Shown here: in pieces, positions 28,718-38,088 of the stretch
How positions within the stretch are numbered: the stretch's first letter is position 1
How the letters are laid out: every line of letters begins with the position of its first letter
From: an uncultured Bacteroidota bacterium
GTDB taxonomy: Bacteria > Bacteroidota > Bacteroidia > Bacteroidales > SZUA-534
Reading direction: 5' to 3'
NCBI GenBank assembly: GCA_946186925.1
Contig: CAMHPA010000006.1
Location: 23,221-87,220 of the forward strand
Length of the DNA stretch: 64,000 nt
The notes under the pieces: generated by a model
The model's database searches: none
What the model was told of the DNA's origin: nothing
What the model saw: only the letters and a program-made list of their open reading frames with translations
Made by a program: the position numbers and the translations under genes

Positions 28718-29524
28718 TTACCAAACTAAAGTTGCCCAGCGGTCGTTGATATTGGGCAGTAGAAGAGCGAAAAGTTTGGCGCGCAGCGAGTGCTTCCGCA
28801 TCTCTTCGTTGAAACTGTGCTCTTCGGCGACGCGGATTCCAGGGCAGAGGGGCTCAAGTTCGCGGGCCGAGTTGGTTCCGCTCTTGAAAACGGCGTTGGT
28901 CTTGCTCACCGTGTCGTGATATTTTTGCTTCTTCACCATCATCGGGCAGTTCTGCTCGGCCATCAGTATGCCGTGTTCGAAGTTGTTTTTCAGCAAGTTG
29001 AGCAGTGTGCCGATTTCGTCCATCGTCAGGTACATAAAGAGCCCTTCGGCAATGAACATCAGCGGCGCGCTTTTCGCGGAAGCGGCATTTTTGACCAGTT
29101 CTATCCAACTGTTTTCCAGAATGTTGGCCGCAACCATTGTGACGCGCTCGCGCTCGGGAAACGCCTTCCGACGGGCGGCAATCAGGTCGGGCAAATCAAT
29201 GTCGAACCAAGTGATACGGCCGTTGTCGACGCGCTCGAAACGGTTGTCGAAAACCGCGCCCAGATTGACAATGACGGCGTCGGGGTTGGCGGCCACAAAT
29301 TCGCGCACCGTACGGTCGAGCATCACCGTGCGCGCAATCACGCCTTCGCGCGACAGAAACTTGTCGAACTGACGTGTGTCCACGTTCAGGTGCTTGACAA
29401 TCTCAACCGCCATCGGGTCCTTCACGCGCGGATTTTTCGAGAGCGTCTCGTTCGCCTTTATGGCGACAGGAATCAGCGCTGTGGTCTCAACGTCGCCAAG
29501 TTTCAGAGTGATTATATTTTTCAT
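28718..29524 (-). CDS. Leucine carboxyl methyltransferase (LCM)-family SAM methyltransferase
   Basis: 268 aa; VIVNLGAVFDNRFERVDNGRITWFDIDLPDLIAARR, FIAEGLFMYL. Confidence 0.85.
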   Translation of the reverse strand: MKNIITLKLGDVETTALIPVAIKANETLSKNPRVKDPMAVEIVKHLNVDTRQFDKFLSREGVIARTVMLDRTVREFVAANPDAVIVNLGAVFDNRFERVDNGRITWFDIDLPDLIAARRKAFPERERVTMVAANILENSWIELVKNAASAKSAPLMFIAEGLFMYLTMDEIGTLLNLLKNNFEHGILMAEQNCPMMVKKQKYHDTVSKTNAVFKSGTNSARELEPLCPGIRVAEEHSFNEEMRKHSLRAKLFALLLPNINDRWATLVW

Positions 29525-29549
29525 ATTATCAGCATTTTAGATTTTGTGA

Positions 29550-29585
29550 GAAAAGCCGAACATCCACTTCAGGCGTTCGGCTTTC
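29550..29585 (-). terminator. Intrinsic terminator
   Basis: AAAAGCCGAAC...GTTCGGCTTT hairpin downstream of the 29638 gene. Confidence 0.6.
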
Positions 29586-29637
29586 GGAAACAATGAGAAA
29601 AAGTTTATCTTTTTGTAAATGACTATGGTTCTTTGTT

Positions 29638-30027
29638 TTATATTTTTTCTTCTTTTCTGATTTTCAGCGACTCGCGCGCCAGCAGAATTGCCACAACGGC
29701 CATCAGCGGCATAATCAGAAGTTGCGCGGGATTGAACTCGTCAATGAGTTCCGACATATGCAGCACCGTGAAGGCCGCCATAATGCAGGCCAGCACCACG
29801 TTGACTGCCAGGCATTTGCGTCCGCCGAACATCACAAGCAGAACGCCCACGGCGGGCACCGTGTAGGTAAGCAGCATCATAAACGAAATCATCCCCACCG
29901 AAGCGGGCGGTGTCATAGCGGCAATGCTCTCGCCCCAAAAGGCAGGCATTGCGTCGGTTAGCGAGTGCGCCAGGAATCCCGCAAGGGTGAGCGTCCACAG
30001 CGCGACGATTTTAGTTTTTCTTTCCAT
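29638..30027 (-). CDS. Small four-TM hypothetical membrane protein
   Basis: ~129 aa from MERKTKIVALWTLTLAGFLAH; hydrophobic segments; start refined to 30027. Confidence 0.6.
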   Translation of the reverse strand: MERKTKIVALWTLTLAGFLAHSLTDAMPAFWGESIAAMTPPASVGMISFMMLLTYTVPAVGVLLVMFGGRKCLAVNVVLACIMAAFTVLHMSELIDEFNPAQLLIMPLMAVVAILLARESLKIRKEEKI

Positions 30028-30311
30028 TTTGCTAGATTTTAGAATTATTATGCCGCAAAGTAACGGCGGCTTGTCGGCTGCGTCAATCGCCATTTGTAAT
30101 GAAATAGGTTCAGTGGGTATCATCATTTTGGGGGAAATAACTTCGCGCTGAAAGCGCAACTCATAATAGCCTATGGCAAAGCGAAGCGGCACCATAGGAA
30201 AAAAATAGCAGTCTTAGCCAGCGCGCTAAAATCGCAACTCACAAAAAAACAGCAAGCAATCAGCCTTTGAATGCCAATTGCTTGCTGCACAATTTGTTAC
30301 GTCAAATTTTC

Positions 30312-32576
30312 CTAGAACTTGTACGGAACCGTCTGCAAATCGCACATATCGGACGAACCGCCAACGAGCAATTCGTACTGGCCGCGCAGCGGAACCATAT
30401 TCTGGGCGCTCTCGTCCCACCACTCAAAGGTATCGTCGGTGAGCGGGAAGGTGACATTGACGGTCTTTCCTGCAGGAACGGCCACACGTTGAAATCCGCG
30501 AAGAGTCAAAACGGGACCAGCAGCATCGTCGGGTCGGCGGACGTAAAGTTGAACAACCTCTGTGCCGTCAACCGCGCCAGTATTGGTCACCGAAACAACC
30601 ACCTTCTTGCCTTTGACTTTCGGTTGACCATATTCGAAAGTGGTGTAACTCAATCCGTAACCGAACGCAAACAGCGGCTCGCCACGGAAATAGCGGTAGG
30701 TGTGTCCTTCCATATTATAATCCTCAACTTCAGGCAGTTGGTCCGAGTTCTTGTAGAAGGTTACGGGCAGTTTTCCCGAAGGAACAACATCGCCAAAAAG
30801 AATATCGGCAACAGCCGTGCCACCGTCTTGCCCAGGATACCAGGCCTGCAGAATGGCGTTGCAGGTTTCGGTTTCGGGCTCAAGGCCAATGGCGGAACCC
30901 GAGAAGTTGACCAGAACCACTTTCTTGCCAGCATCGCGAAGGGCGGCAAGCAGACGGCGCTGAACGCCAGGCAGTTCAATGTCGGTGCGGTCGCCGCCCG
31001 AGAAGCCAGGAACGTGCACGGGCATCTCTTCGCCTTCCAAACGTGGCGATATACCGCCCGCAAACACCACAATATCAATATCTTTCAGCAACAGCATCAC
31101 CGAATCCATATCGAGTGCGGGAAGGAAACTGCGCTTCATCTGCTCGTGGCGGCGCAGGTGGCGTTTCACATCGCCCACGCCAATGGCCAGTTGCTTGGCC
31201 ACCTTTTCAATCTGCTCGTCGCTCATATCGGCGAAAGCGGTGGCAAAACGCGGGTCGGGGGCGGGCATATACTCGGCATCGATAATGCCGCAGGCGCGCG
31301 AATAGACAAGGCCAGGAACGCGCTGCTGCATTGCCTGACGCAGCGTGACGGTCTGCCGCGGAATGGGGTTGTAGTTGCCCCAGAGCATCTCGGCGTCGTC
31401 GGCGTTGGGGCCGATAAGTGCAATCTTCTGACCGCTCTTCAGGGGCAGAATGCCGTCGTTCTTCAGCAGAACCATCGACTCGTGGGCAATATCAAGCGAG
31501 AGAGCGCGGTGTGCGGGGCCTTCAAGAAGCGCGGTGTCCAGATTGTCCCACGGCGTTGTGGCTGCGCTGTCCATCTCGCCAAGGCGGAAGCGCTCGGTCA
31601 GGACGCGAAGCAGGTTGCGGTCAAGGTCCTTCTCATCAAGTAGGCCGCTCTTCACGGCTTCGGGAATGCTCATAAACGACGAGCCGCACTCAACATCGAG
31701 CCCGTTCTTGACGGCCACGGCGGCTGCCATAGCCTGATTATCGACGTATCCGTGGCGGTTGGGCTCGAAAAAGTCGGGAATGGCCCAGCAATCGGAAACA
31801 ACCAGCCCCTTGTAGCCCCACTCGCCGCGCAGAATATCGTTCACAAGGTATTCCGACGCCGCGCACGGCACACCGCGGAAACGGTTGTAGGCCGTCATAA
31901 CTTCCTTAACGCCAGCCTTTGTCACCAAATCTTTGAAGGCGGGAAGATAGGTCTCGCGCAGGTCGCGTTCCGAAACCACGGCATCGAAACGGTGGCGGTT
32001 GCTTTCAAGGCCCGAATGCACGGCAAAGTGTTTCGCGCAAGCGTGAGTTTTGAGAACAGGCGCATCGGGGTCGCCCTGCAGGCCGCGCACAACGGCCATT
32101 CCGAGTTGGCCTGTCAGATACGGGTCTTCGCCGTAAGTTTCCATACCACGTCCCCAGCGCGGGTCGCGGAAAATGTTGATATTGGGCGTCCAGAACGTCA
32201 GTCCCTGATATTGCCTTACGCGCCCGCTGCGCACGGCTTTGGCGTACTTGATTCGGGCTTCGTCGGAAACGGCGGTGAACACCTGCTCAATTTTTTCGGT
32301 GTCGAACGACGCGGCCATACCGATTGGCTGCGGAAAGACAGTGGCCGAGCCGTTGCGGGCCACGCCGTGCAGCGCTTCGTTCCACCAGTTGTACGACTTA
32401 ATGCCGAGCCGCGGAATGGCAGGCGACGAGTTCAGCACGAGCGACGCCTTCTCTTCAAGCGTGAGTTGCGACAGAAGGTCGGCGGCGCGCTGTTCGGCCG
32501 TCGGCGTGTTTTGCTGTGAGCACGATTGCAGCAGAACAACCATCCCCGCAACAGTGAAGAACAAATTTCTTTTCAT
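30312..32576 (-). CDS. Glycoside hydrolase family 3 protein (beta-glucosidase/xylosidase-like)
   Basis: 754 aa; lipoprotein signal, WWNEALHGVARNG, KHFAVHSG, GLVVSDCWAI, C-terminal Fn3-like domain. Confidence 0.92.
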   Translation of the reverse strand: MKRNLFFTVAGMVVLLQSCSQQNTPTAEQRAADLLSQLTLEEKASLVLNSSPAIPRLGIKSYNWWNEALHGVARNGSATVFPQPIGMAASFDTEKIEQVFTAVSDEARIKYAKAVRSGRVRQYQGLTFWTPNINIFRDPRWGRGMETYGEDPYLTGQLGMAVVRGLQGDPDAPVLKTHACAKHFAVHSGLESNRHRFDAVVSERDLRETYLPAFKDLVTKAGVKEVMTAYNRFRGVPCAASEYLVNDILRGEWGYKGLVVSDCWAIPDFFEPNRHGYVDNQAMAAAVAVKNGLDVECGSSFMSIPEAVKSGLLDEKDLDRNLLRVLTERFRLGEMDSAATTPWDNLDTALLEGPAHRALSLDIAHESMVLLKNDGILPLKSGQKIALIGPNADDAEMLWGNYNPIPRQTVTLRQAMQQRVPGLVYSRACGIIDAEYMPAPDPRFATAFADMSDEQIEKVAKQLAIGVGDVKRHLRRHEQMKRSFLPALDMDSVMLLLKDIDIVVFAGGISPRLEGEEMPVHVPGFSGGDRTDIELPGVQRRLLAALRDAGKKVVLVNFSGSAIGLEPETETCNAILQAWYPGQDGGTAVADILFGDVVPSGKLPVTFYKNSDQLPEVEDYNMEGHTYRYFRGEPLFAFGYGLSYTTFEYGQPKVKGKKVVVSVTNTGAVDGTEVVQLYVRRPDDAAGPVLTLRGFQRVAVPAGKTVNVTFPLTDDTFEWWDESAQNMVPLRGQYELLVGGSSDMCDLQTVPYKF

Positions 32577-32774
32577 AATCGAATTACGTGTATAGTTTAA
32601 ACTTCACAAATATAGGCATATACAAATGCGAACAAAGCCCCGCAGGTTGGCACAATCGTGCGGTTTATCGTTTTTTTAGGTTGAATGGGCGATATGATTG
32701 GCGACTCGCCCAAAATCGTAGTGTTTTCAATGATTATGTGGAAAAAGAATATATTAGCAACCAAAATCGATACA

Positions 32775-32975
32775 ATGAAACTGAAGAAGCGAAAAATCAA
32801 GTATGCGGCAATATTTTTTCTCTGCTGGTTTGCCCTTTTGGTCTTTTTGGTTGACGGGGTTCTGAAATTTCAAACACTGGTTGATTATTTCGGGTCGTAC
32901 GCACTTGTGGAGACTGCGCTGCTGCTATTGGTCGCTCTGCCGACATTGGCCGTTTACAGATTTACAAAAGAATAA
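32775..32975 (+). CDS. Small hypothetical membrane protein
   Basis: MKLKKRKIKYAAIFFLCWFALLVFLVDG..., two hydrophobic segments; intergenic gap; weak. Confidence 0.35.
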   Translation: MKLKKRKIKYAAIFFLCWFALLVFLVDGVLKFQTLVDYFGSYALVETALLLLVALPTLAVYRFTKE

Positions 32976-33040
32976 GGCGTTCGGCGAAAGTGACCGCAGG
33001 ATAATGGTTTTTAGCAGTTTTAGGTATTAAATTTCTCATT

Positions 33041-33163
33041 ATGAATTGGATAATATTGATTTTGGCGGGTTTTTGCGAGACAGGCTTCACATTCTGTTTG
33101 GGCAAGGCCAAACTGGCGGTCGGTGCCGAATGGTGGGCGTGGATAACGAAATTTGTGAAATAA
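33041..33163 (+). pseudogene. Truncated SMR (EmrE/SugE-like) transporter remnant
   Basis: Translates as MNWIILILAGFCETGFTFCLGKAKLAVGAEWWAWITKFVK* (40 aa), matching only the N-terminus expected of ~105-aa SMR proteins; not in supplied ORF list. Confidence 0.55.
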
Positions 33164-33164
33164 T

Positions 33165-33653
33165 ATGGAACACAGACAAATGCGCCGTAAGGACCGTGAA
33201 ATAACAGATTTTCAGCAGATTGCCGATATTTTGAACCGTTGCAACACAATCCGTTTAGGCATTGGCGGCGGCGAATACCCTTATGTGGTGCCCGTCTCGT
33301 TCGGTATGGAAACAGTTGACGGAAAGGCAGTTATCTATTTTCACTGCGCCCATCAGGGTTTGAAAGTCGATTTGCTCGAACGCAACAAAAAAGTTTGCGT
33401 TGAAGCCGATATTTTTATCCGCACCGAAGAAATAACGCACGGAATCACAGCGCGTTACGAGAGTGTAATCGGTTTTGGCGAGTGCGTTTTCCTGACCGAT
33501 ACGGCGGAAATGGTCCACGGTCTGAAACTTATCTGCGAACATTACGGATATGCTGATTATCAGATTGATAATTGCAGCTCATTGCAGCACGTTCTGGTCG
33601 GAAAAATTGTTTTGGAACAGATTTCGGGGAAGTGGAATATTAAAACCGAATAA
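33165..33653 (+). CDS. Pyridoxamine 5'-phosphate oxidase family (NimA-like) protein
   Basis: MRRKDREITDFQQIADILNRCNTIRLGIGGGEYPYVVPVSFGME. Confidence 0.88.
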   Translation: MEHRQMRRKDREITDFQQIADILNRCNTIRLGIGGGEYPYVVPVSFGMETVDGKAVIYFHCAHQGLKVDLLERNKKVCVEADIFIRTEEITHGITARYESVIGFGECVFLTDTAEMVHGLKLICEHYGYADYQIDNCSSLQHVLVGKIVLEQISGKWNIKTE

Positions 33654-33682
33654 ATATTGTGGCTCTAAACGATTGATTGGCA

Positions 33683-34120
33683 ATGGATTTTTACGTAAAG
33701 CGATTCAACGAACTATCGCCGACTGAAGTTTACGAAATACTGAAGGCGCGTCAGAAGGTCTTTATGGTCGAGCAGAAAATTATCTGTGTCGACGCCGACG
33801 ATATTGACTACCGCAGTCTTCACTGCTTTTTTATGCGCAATGGCGTTGTAGAAGCCTATTTGAGAGCATTTTACGACGACGTTCGGTCTGCAACCGTAAC
33901 CATCGGGCGGGTGCTGACAATAACGCGCGGCAAGGGCATCGGCCGCCAACTTATGGAACGCGCCATTGCCGAAATCAAGCGCCAACTTCCGTGCTCAACA
34001 ATCCGTATGGACGCGCAAAAACAGGCGCAAGGCTTCTACGAGAAAATTGGTTTCAAAACAGTTTCAGGCGAATATTTCGAAGAAGGCGTGGTGCACGTTG
34101 ATATGGAAATGACTTTGTAG
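33683..34120 (+). CDS. GNAT family N-acetyltransferase, ElaA-like
   Basis: MDFYVKRFNELSPTEVYEILKARQKVFMVEQKIICVDADDID. Confidence 0.85.
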   Translation: MDFYVKRFNELSPTEVYEILKARQKVFMVEQKIICVDADDIDYRSLHCFFMRNGVVEAYLRAFYDDVRSATVTIGRVLTITRGKGIGRQLMERAIAEIKRQLPCSTIRMDAQKQAQGFYEKIGFKTVSGEYFEEGVVHVDMEMTL

Positions 34121-34150
34121 CCAAAATGCGAGTGCGCTTGCTTTAAATGG

Positions 34151-34816
34151 CTATTTCTCGCACACGCACCAAAGTATGGCGTTGTCGGTGTGTATTTCGA
34201 CTTTCGAGTAGCGCTGCTGCAAAATCTGTCGCACTTCGGCTTCGGTGTGGAATGGCGGTGTGAACCAGCCTTTGGGCGCAAGAATATGATTTACAAGCCA
34301 ATCGGTGCGGCGCAGTTGACCGCAAATGTAGAAGCAGGCAATGAACTTTCCGCCCTTCCGCAGCACGCGGCAGGTCTCGTCGAAGGCTTTCAGCTTGTCG
34401 GGAAAGGCGTGGAAGCCGTTCATACTCATCACAACGTCAGCACTTTGATTTTCAAACGACAATGCTCCAACATCGCCTTGCGTGAGCGTTATGTGTGCGG
34501 CGCCAGACAACCGTTTTTCGGCTTGCTGAAGCATATCGGCGCTGTAATCGAGACAAGTGATTCGCGCGTTGGTGAGACGGCGCCATTTTTCGGCCGTGAA
34601 AACCGCCGTGCCACACGGAACGTCAAGAATTGTGTCCGAAAAATTGTCGGGAATGAACGACAACAACTTTTGCGCAATGGCCACATCGTCAGTTCCGCCC
34701 CAAAAGAAATGGATATAGGCGCGGGCAAAAATGTTCCCTTGAGTCAGCACGCCGTCGTAAATGTTCTTTGAATCGTGATAGGCACTGCTGATTTTGTCTT
34801 TCTTTATCTTGCTCAT
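34151..34816 (-). CDS. Class I SAM-dependent methyltransferase
   Basis: ILDVPCGTAVFTAEKW motif I, VLRKGGKFIACFYI; start refined to 34816. Confidence 0.85.
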   Translation of the reverse strand: MSKIKKDKISSAYHDSKNIYDGVLTQGNIFARAYIHFFWGGTDDVAIAQKLLSFIPDNFSDTILDVPCGTAVFTAEKWRRLTNARITCLDYSADMLQQAEKRLSGAAHITLTQGDVGALSFENQSADVVMSMNGFHAFPDKLKAFDETCRVLRKGGKFIACFYICGQLRRTDWLVNHILAPKGWFTPPFHTEAEVRQILQQRYSKVEIHTDNAILWCVCEK

Positions 34817-34844
34817 AATTAGATTGTTTTGTTTATGACGCAAA

Positions 34845-34876
34845 AATACGGCGTTGAGGTTGCAACTGGGTTGCAA
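34845..34876 (-). promoter_or_regulatory. Palindromic operator, third member of TTGCAACnnnGTTGCAA family
   Basis: TTGCAACTGGGTTGCAA (perfect 7-3-7) with adjacent minus-strand TATTTTTGC, ~30 bp from ATG. Confidence 0.6.
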
Positions 34877-34987
34877 AATCGGGTTTGACTGTAAGCAGAA
34901 TTTTATCTTTCTATTTCCAATTTGTCTATCATCAAAAAAGGATTGGTTCTATGCTAGGTGATAAACAAAAATTCAAGAGTACCTATG

Positions 34988-35028
34988 CAAAAAAAACAGC
35001 CTTCAATTGGGGGAGTGAAGACTGTTTA
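34988..35028 (-). terminator. Intrinsic terminator-like hairpin
   Basis: Minus strand AAACAGTCTTCA...TGAAGGCTGTTTTTTTT. Confidence 0.55.
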
Positions 35029-35181
35029 GTTACTTTGGGAGTAACATCGTTCTGTTAGTGGCTAATCTGATTGAACGATGCAAATGTATCTGCACTTTTT
35101 CGACCCATCTTGGCAAATAAAAATTTGGTCAACACCGATTCATATTTGGCGGCGATGGATTAAAATTTGGCAACACAACTT

Positions 35182-36042
35182 TCACCTTATCGCGTCAAAC
35201 CCTTCGCCGTAAACGCTCATCACGGCTTCCTGCGAGATGAACGCCTGCGGGTCAATCTGCTTTACAATGTGGTGAACAGCCTGAACCTGAGTCTTTTTCA
35301 CTATCGAAAGGATGACTTTCACTTCCTGTTTCGAGTACCAGCCCTGGCCTTCGAGAATGGTCACGCCGCGGTCGAGTTGCGAAGTGATGGCGTCAGCAAT
35401 CTCGGCGTAGTGCTTCGAGAAAATCATCATCTGCACCGATTGTTTGCGTCCAACAAGCACAATGTCAATGCAATAGGTGAGCGTGAACATAGTCACAAAG
35501 CCGTAAACCATCTTCTCAACGCTGTTGAAAATGAAGTATGACGACGCCACCACCAACGCGTCACAGACCATTATGGCGCGGCCGGGCATAATGTCGCGGT
35601 ACTTGTTGATAATCATTGCAATAATGTCGGTGCCGCCCGTGCTGCCGCCCTGCAAAAAGACAAGGCCGATGCCCAAGCCGCCAATGGCGCCGCCAATCAC
35701 TGTGGCCATAAACGCTTCGCTGACAATGGGTTCGGTTATCACTCCGCGCAAAATGCGGACAAAGAGCGTAATCATTGCAATGCTGTAGATGGTTTTGACG
35801 CCGAACGATGCGCCTAAAATCTTGATAGCCAGCACCAAAAGAACAGCGTTGATGCCAACGTATGAATATTCAACGGGGAATCCCGTGGCGTAGAAGATGG
35901 CCGATGCCATACCGGCCACTCCGCCACTCACAACCTGTGCCGGCAAGATGAACGACGCCCAACCCAACGAGTAGATGAACAGTCCCACCGTCATTATGGC
36001 GTATGAGCGGATGGTTTCTGAAACTGACGCTTGCATTTTCAT
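35182..36042 (-). CDS. YitT family (DUF2179) membrane protein
   Basis: 286 aa; GGVAGMASAIFYATGFPVEYSYVGINAVLL, GSTGGTDIIAMIINKYRDIMPGRA, C-terminal DUF2179-like domain. Confidence 0.9.
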   Translation of the reverse strand: MKMQASVSETIRSYAIMTVGLFIYSLGWASFILPAQVVSGGVAGMASAIFYATGFPVEYSYVGINAVLLVLAIKILGASFGVKTIYSIAMITLFVRILRGVITEPIVSEAFMATVIGGAIGGLGIGLVFLQGGSTGGTDIIAMIINKYRDIMPGRAIMVCDALVVASSYFIFNSVEKMVYGFVTMFTLTYCIDIVLVGRKQSVQMMIFSKHYAEIADAITSQLDRGVTILEGQGWYSKQEVKVILSIVKKTQVQAVHHIVKQIDPQAFISQEAVMSVYGEGFDAIR

Positions 36043-36158
36043 ATCACAAAACGATTTTCAATAGAACACAAATCTATAGCAGAATTGCCGAAAGTGGAAC
36101 GTTTTTTTGAAGGCTGTAGAGAAAGATTTTCGCACAGATGTCCCCCCTTCATCTTCTC

Positions 36159-37235
36159 TTATCTCACCGACGGGGTAATGAAAACCCGCCACGAACCAGC
36201 GGTAGAACCACGCTCAATGTAATGTTTGTCAAGCAGTTGGCCTAACAGTTTTTTTACAGCCGACATATTTATTCCTATGTGGCGCTGCATATCCGCCAGT
36301 GTCAGCACAGGCTCTGTCATCATCAGTAGCAGCAGTTTGCCGTAGTTTGGCGTACGGAATTCGATACGTTCACCGTCGTACCACCACAGATTCTCGTTGT
36401 GCTCGGTCAGAAAGCACACATCAGCATAGACTTCGCGCGCCATCATACTCTTGAAATAATGCACAAATGGTCTGATATTCTGCAGTTTGGCGTTGGCGCC
36501 AGCATACGGCTCGGGACCTACAATCAGGTCGGCGGCGTGCAGAGCCTCAAGGTACTCGTTTTTCAGCCTGCTTCGGACAACAATCATCGGATAGTTGTGT
36601 TTGGTCAGGATATAGTTGACCATTAGTCGCGCAATGCGCCCATTGCCATCCTCGAACGGGTGAATGCGAATGTAGCGGTAGTGGAACAGCGCCGCCAGCT
36701 CAACAGGCGACAGCCTTCCGTCGGCTTCTGCCTTGTTGTACCAATCGACAAGGTCGGCCATCAGGGCGGGGGTCTCCTCGGGCGAAGCATACTCAAATCG
36801 GTCGCCGTAGCGCGTTATGACGCTGTTCGGACGGGTTTTGTACTGTCCCGCGTGAATGGTGTAGCTCGTCTGCATTCCGCCAGGCAGCGTGCGATAAACG
36901 GTGTAATCCTCGCGCAGCAAGGTCCGGTGCAGAGTGCGGATAAAATTTTGTGTCAGCGGGGATTTCTTCACCATAGCTTCTTCTTTCATCATATTAAGAG
37001 CGACATTGCTCGCCGCCATATCCTGCACATCCTTTGTATTTGCCTCGCCAATAACCTTGCCAAAAAGCAAAAGAATCTCGGTTTGCCCGTACGTCAGCGT
37101 GTTGCCCTCAATATGGTTTGAATTGAAGTTGAAATCGACAGTAAACTTGCGGCTCAGGCGGGCTTTGTCGGCCTCTGCCAGCGGTTGCAGTTTCTGCCAT
37201 TCATTAATGGCTTTTTGTAATGTTAAGTAGCGCAT
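36159..37235 (-). CDS. Fic family protein with C-terminal HTH
   Basis: 358 aa; IHPFEDGNGRIARLMVN Fic motif, SNHIEGN inhibitory-type motif. Confidence 0.93.
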   Translation of the reverse strand: MRYLTLQKAINEWQKLQPLAEADKARLSRKFTVDFNFNSNHIEGNTLTYGQTEILLLFGKVIGEANTKDVQDMAASNVALNMMKEEAMVKKSPLTQNFIRTLHRTLLREDYTVYRTLPGGMQTSYTIHAGQYKTRPNSVITRYGDRFEYASPEETPALMADLVDWYNKAEADGRLSPVELAALFHYRYIRIHPFEDGNGRIARLMVNYILTKHNYPMIVVRSRLKNEYLEALHAADLIVGPEPYAGANAKLQNIRPFVHYFKSMMAREVYADVCFLTEHNENLWWYDGERIEFRTPNYGKLLLLMMTEPVLTLADMQRHIGINMSAVKKLLGQLLDKHYIERGSTAGSWRVFITPSVR

Positions 37236-37252
37236 AGCAAAAAATGTTTGTC

Positions 37253-37399
37253 AAAAGGTGGCTATTGGGCCACTTTGTCGTCTACAAAAATATCTATTTT
37301 TCGAAAGCTCAAATCTTTTTTTCAATAGTTTTTCGCTAGAAAAATGGATAAATGATGAAAAAATGTTGCCAAAAAGGTGGCTATACGGGTACTTTTTGT
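37253..37399 (-). promoter_or_regulatory. Duplicated ~50-bp element upstream of fic
   Basis: AAAAGGTGGCTATTGGGCCACTTTGTCG and AAAAAGGTGGCTATACGGGTACTTTTTGT, ~119 bp apart. Confidence 0.55.
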
Positions 37400-37464
37400 A
37401 AAGAAAATAACTGTAGTTTTTTTGGGGCGGAAGCGGATTTTGAAAAACACAGATTTTATAAACT

Positions 37465-38022
37465 CTATAACCAAGGTAAAGGATAGCCACTTTCGGCTCG
37501 GATAGTTTTGATTACTTTAACCATTTCTTTTATTTCTGTTTCATCGTTTCCTCTTATTCTTTGCTGAAGAGCAATGTTTCCATAATCATAAATGGTTATT
37601 CCTTTAGGTCCACCCCTACCTATACCTATGCCAATTTCGGTTATTTCTGCATTTATTCTTGTCGCTTTAATGGTTAAATTATGACTTTTCTTCCAATTAC
37701 TATAATTAATTGTTACAATCCCATTTTCTAATAAAATTGTATTTATAGTAATGCCTGTTTTAAATGTGCGGACAATACCATTTATGCCCAATATTACAAA
37801 CAGTGTGAATGGTATTAATAACACACACACAATAATCACGTTTGTTTTCCAAGAATCAGGGACAAACGAAGTTACACTGAAATAAAATATAAAAGCACAT
37901 AAAAACAGCAATAATAAAGAAGACATAATTGCCACAAATGAATCGATATAATACGTTATGTATTGTAGCAGATTTTTTTTCTCCGAAATTGGTTTTTGAT
38001 ATGCAACTATGTTTTCGTTCAT
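37465..38022 (-). CDS. Hypothetical membrane-anchored protein, low GC
   Basis: 185 aa, two N-terminal TM segments (FVAIMSSLLLLFLCAFIFYFSV, NVIIVCVLLIPFTLFVILG) then beta-rich tail. Confidence 0.6.
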   Translation of the reverse strand: MNENIVAYQKPISEKKNLLQYITYYIDSFVAIMSSLLLLFLCAFIFYFSVTSFVPDSWKTNVIIVCVLLIPFTLFVILGINGIVRTFKTGITINTILLENGIVTINYSNWKKSHNLTIKATRINAEITEIGIGIGRGGPKGITIYDYGNIALQQRIRGNDETEIKEMVKVIKTIRAESGYPLPWL

Positions 38023-38038
38023 TTTTTAAAGATATATA

Positions 38039-38071
38039 AAAAGCCCCATTCCAACCGAAACGGGGCTTTTT
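38039..38071 (-). terminator. Intrinsic terminator after leuS
   Basis: AAAAGCCCC...GGGGCTTTTT. Confidence 0.75.
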
Positions 38072-38088
38072 ATTCTTGTTATAAATCG

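Noticed and set aside
30267-31643. 458-aa plus-strand ORF
   Set aside because: Antisense of the GH3 gene; no protein-family features.
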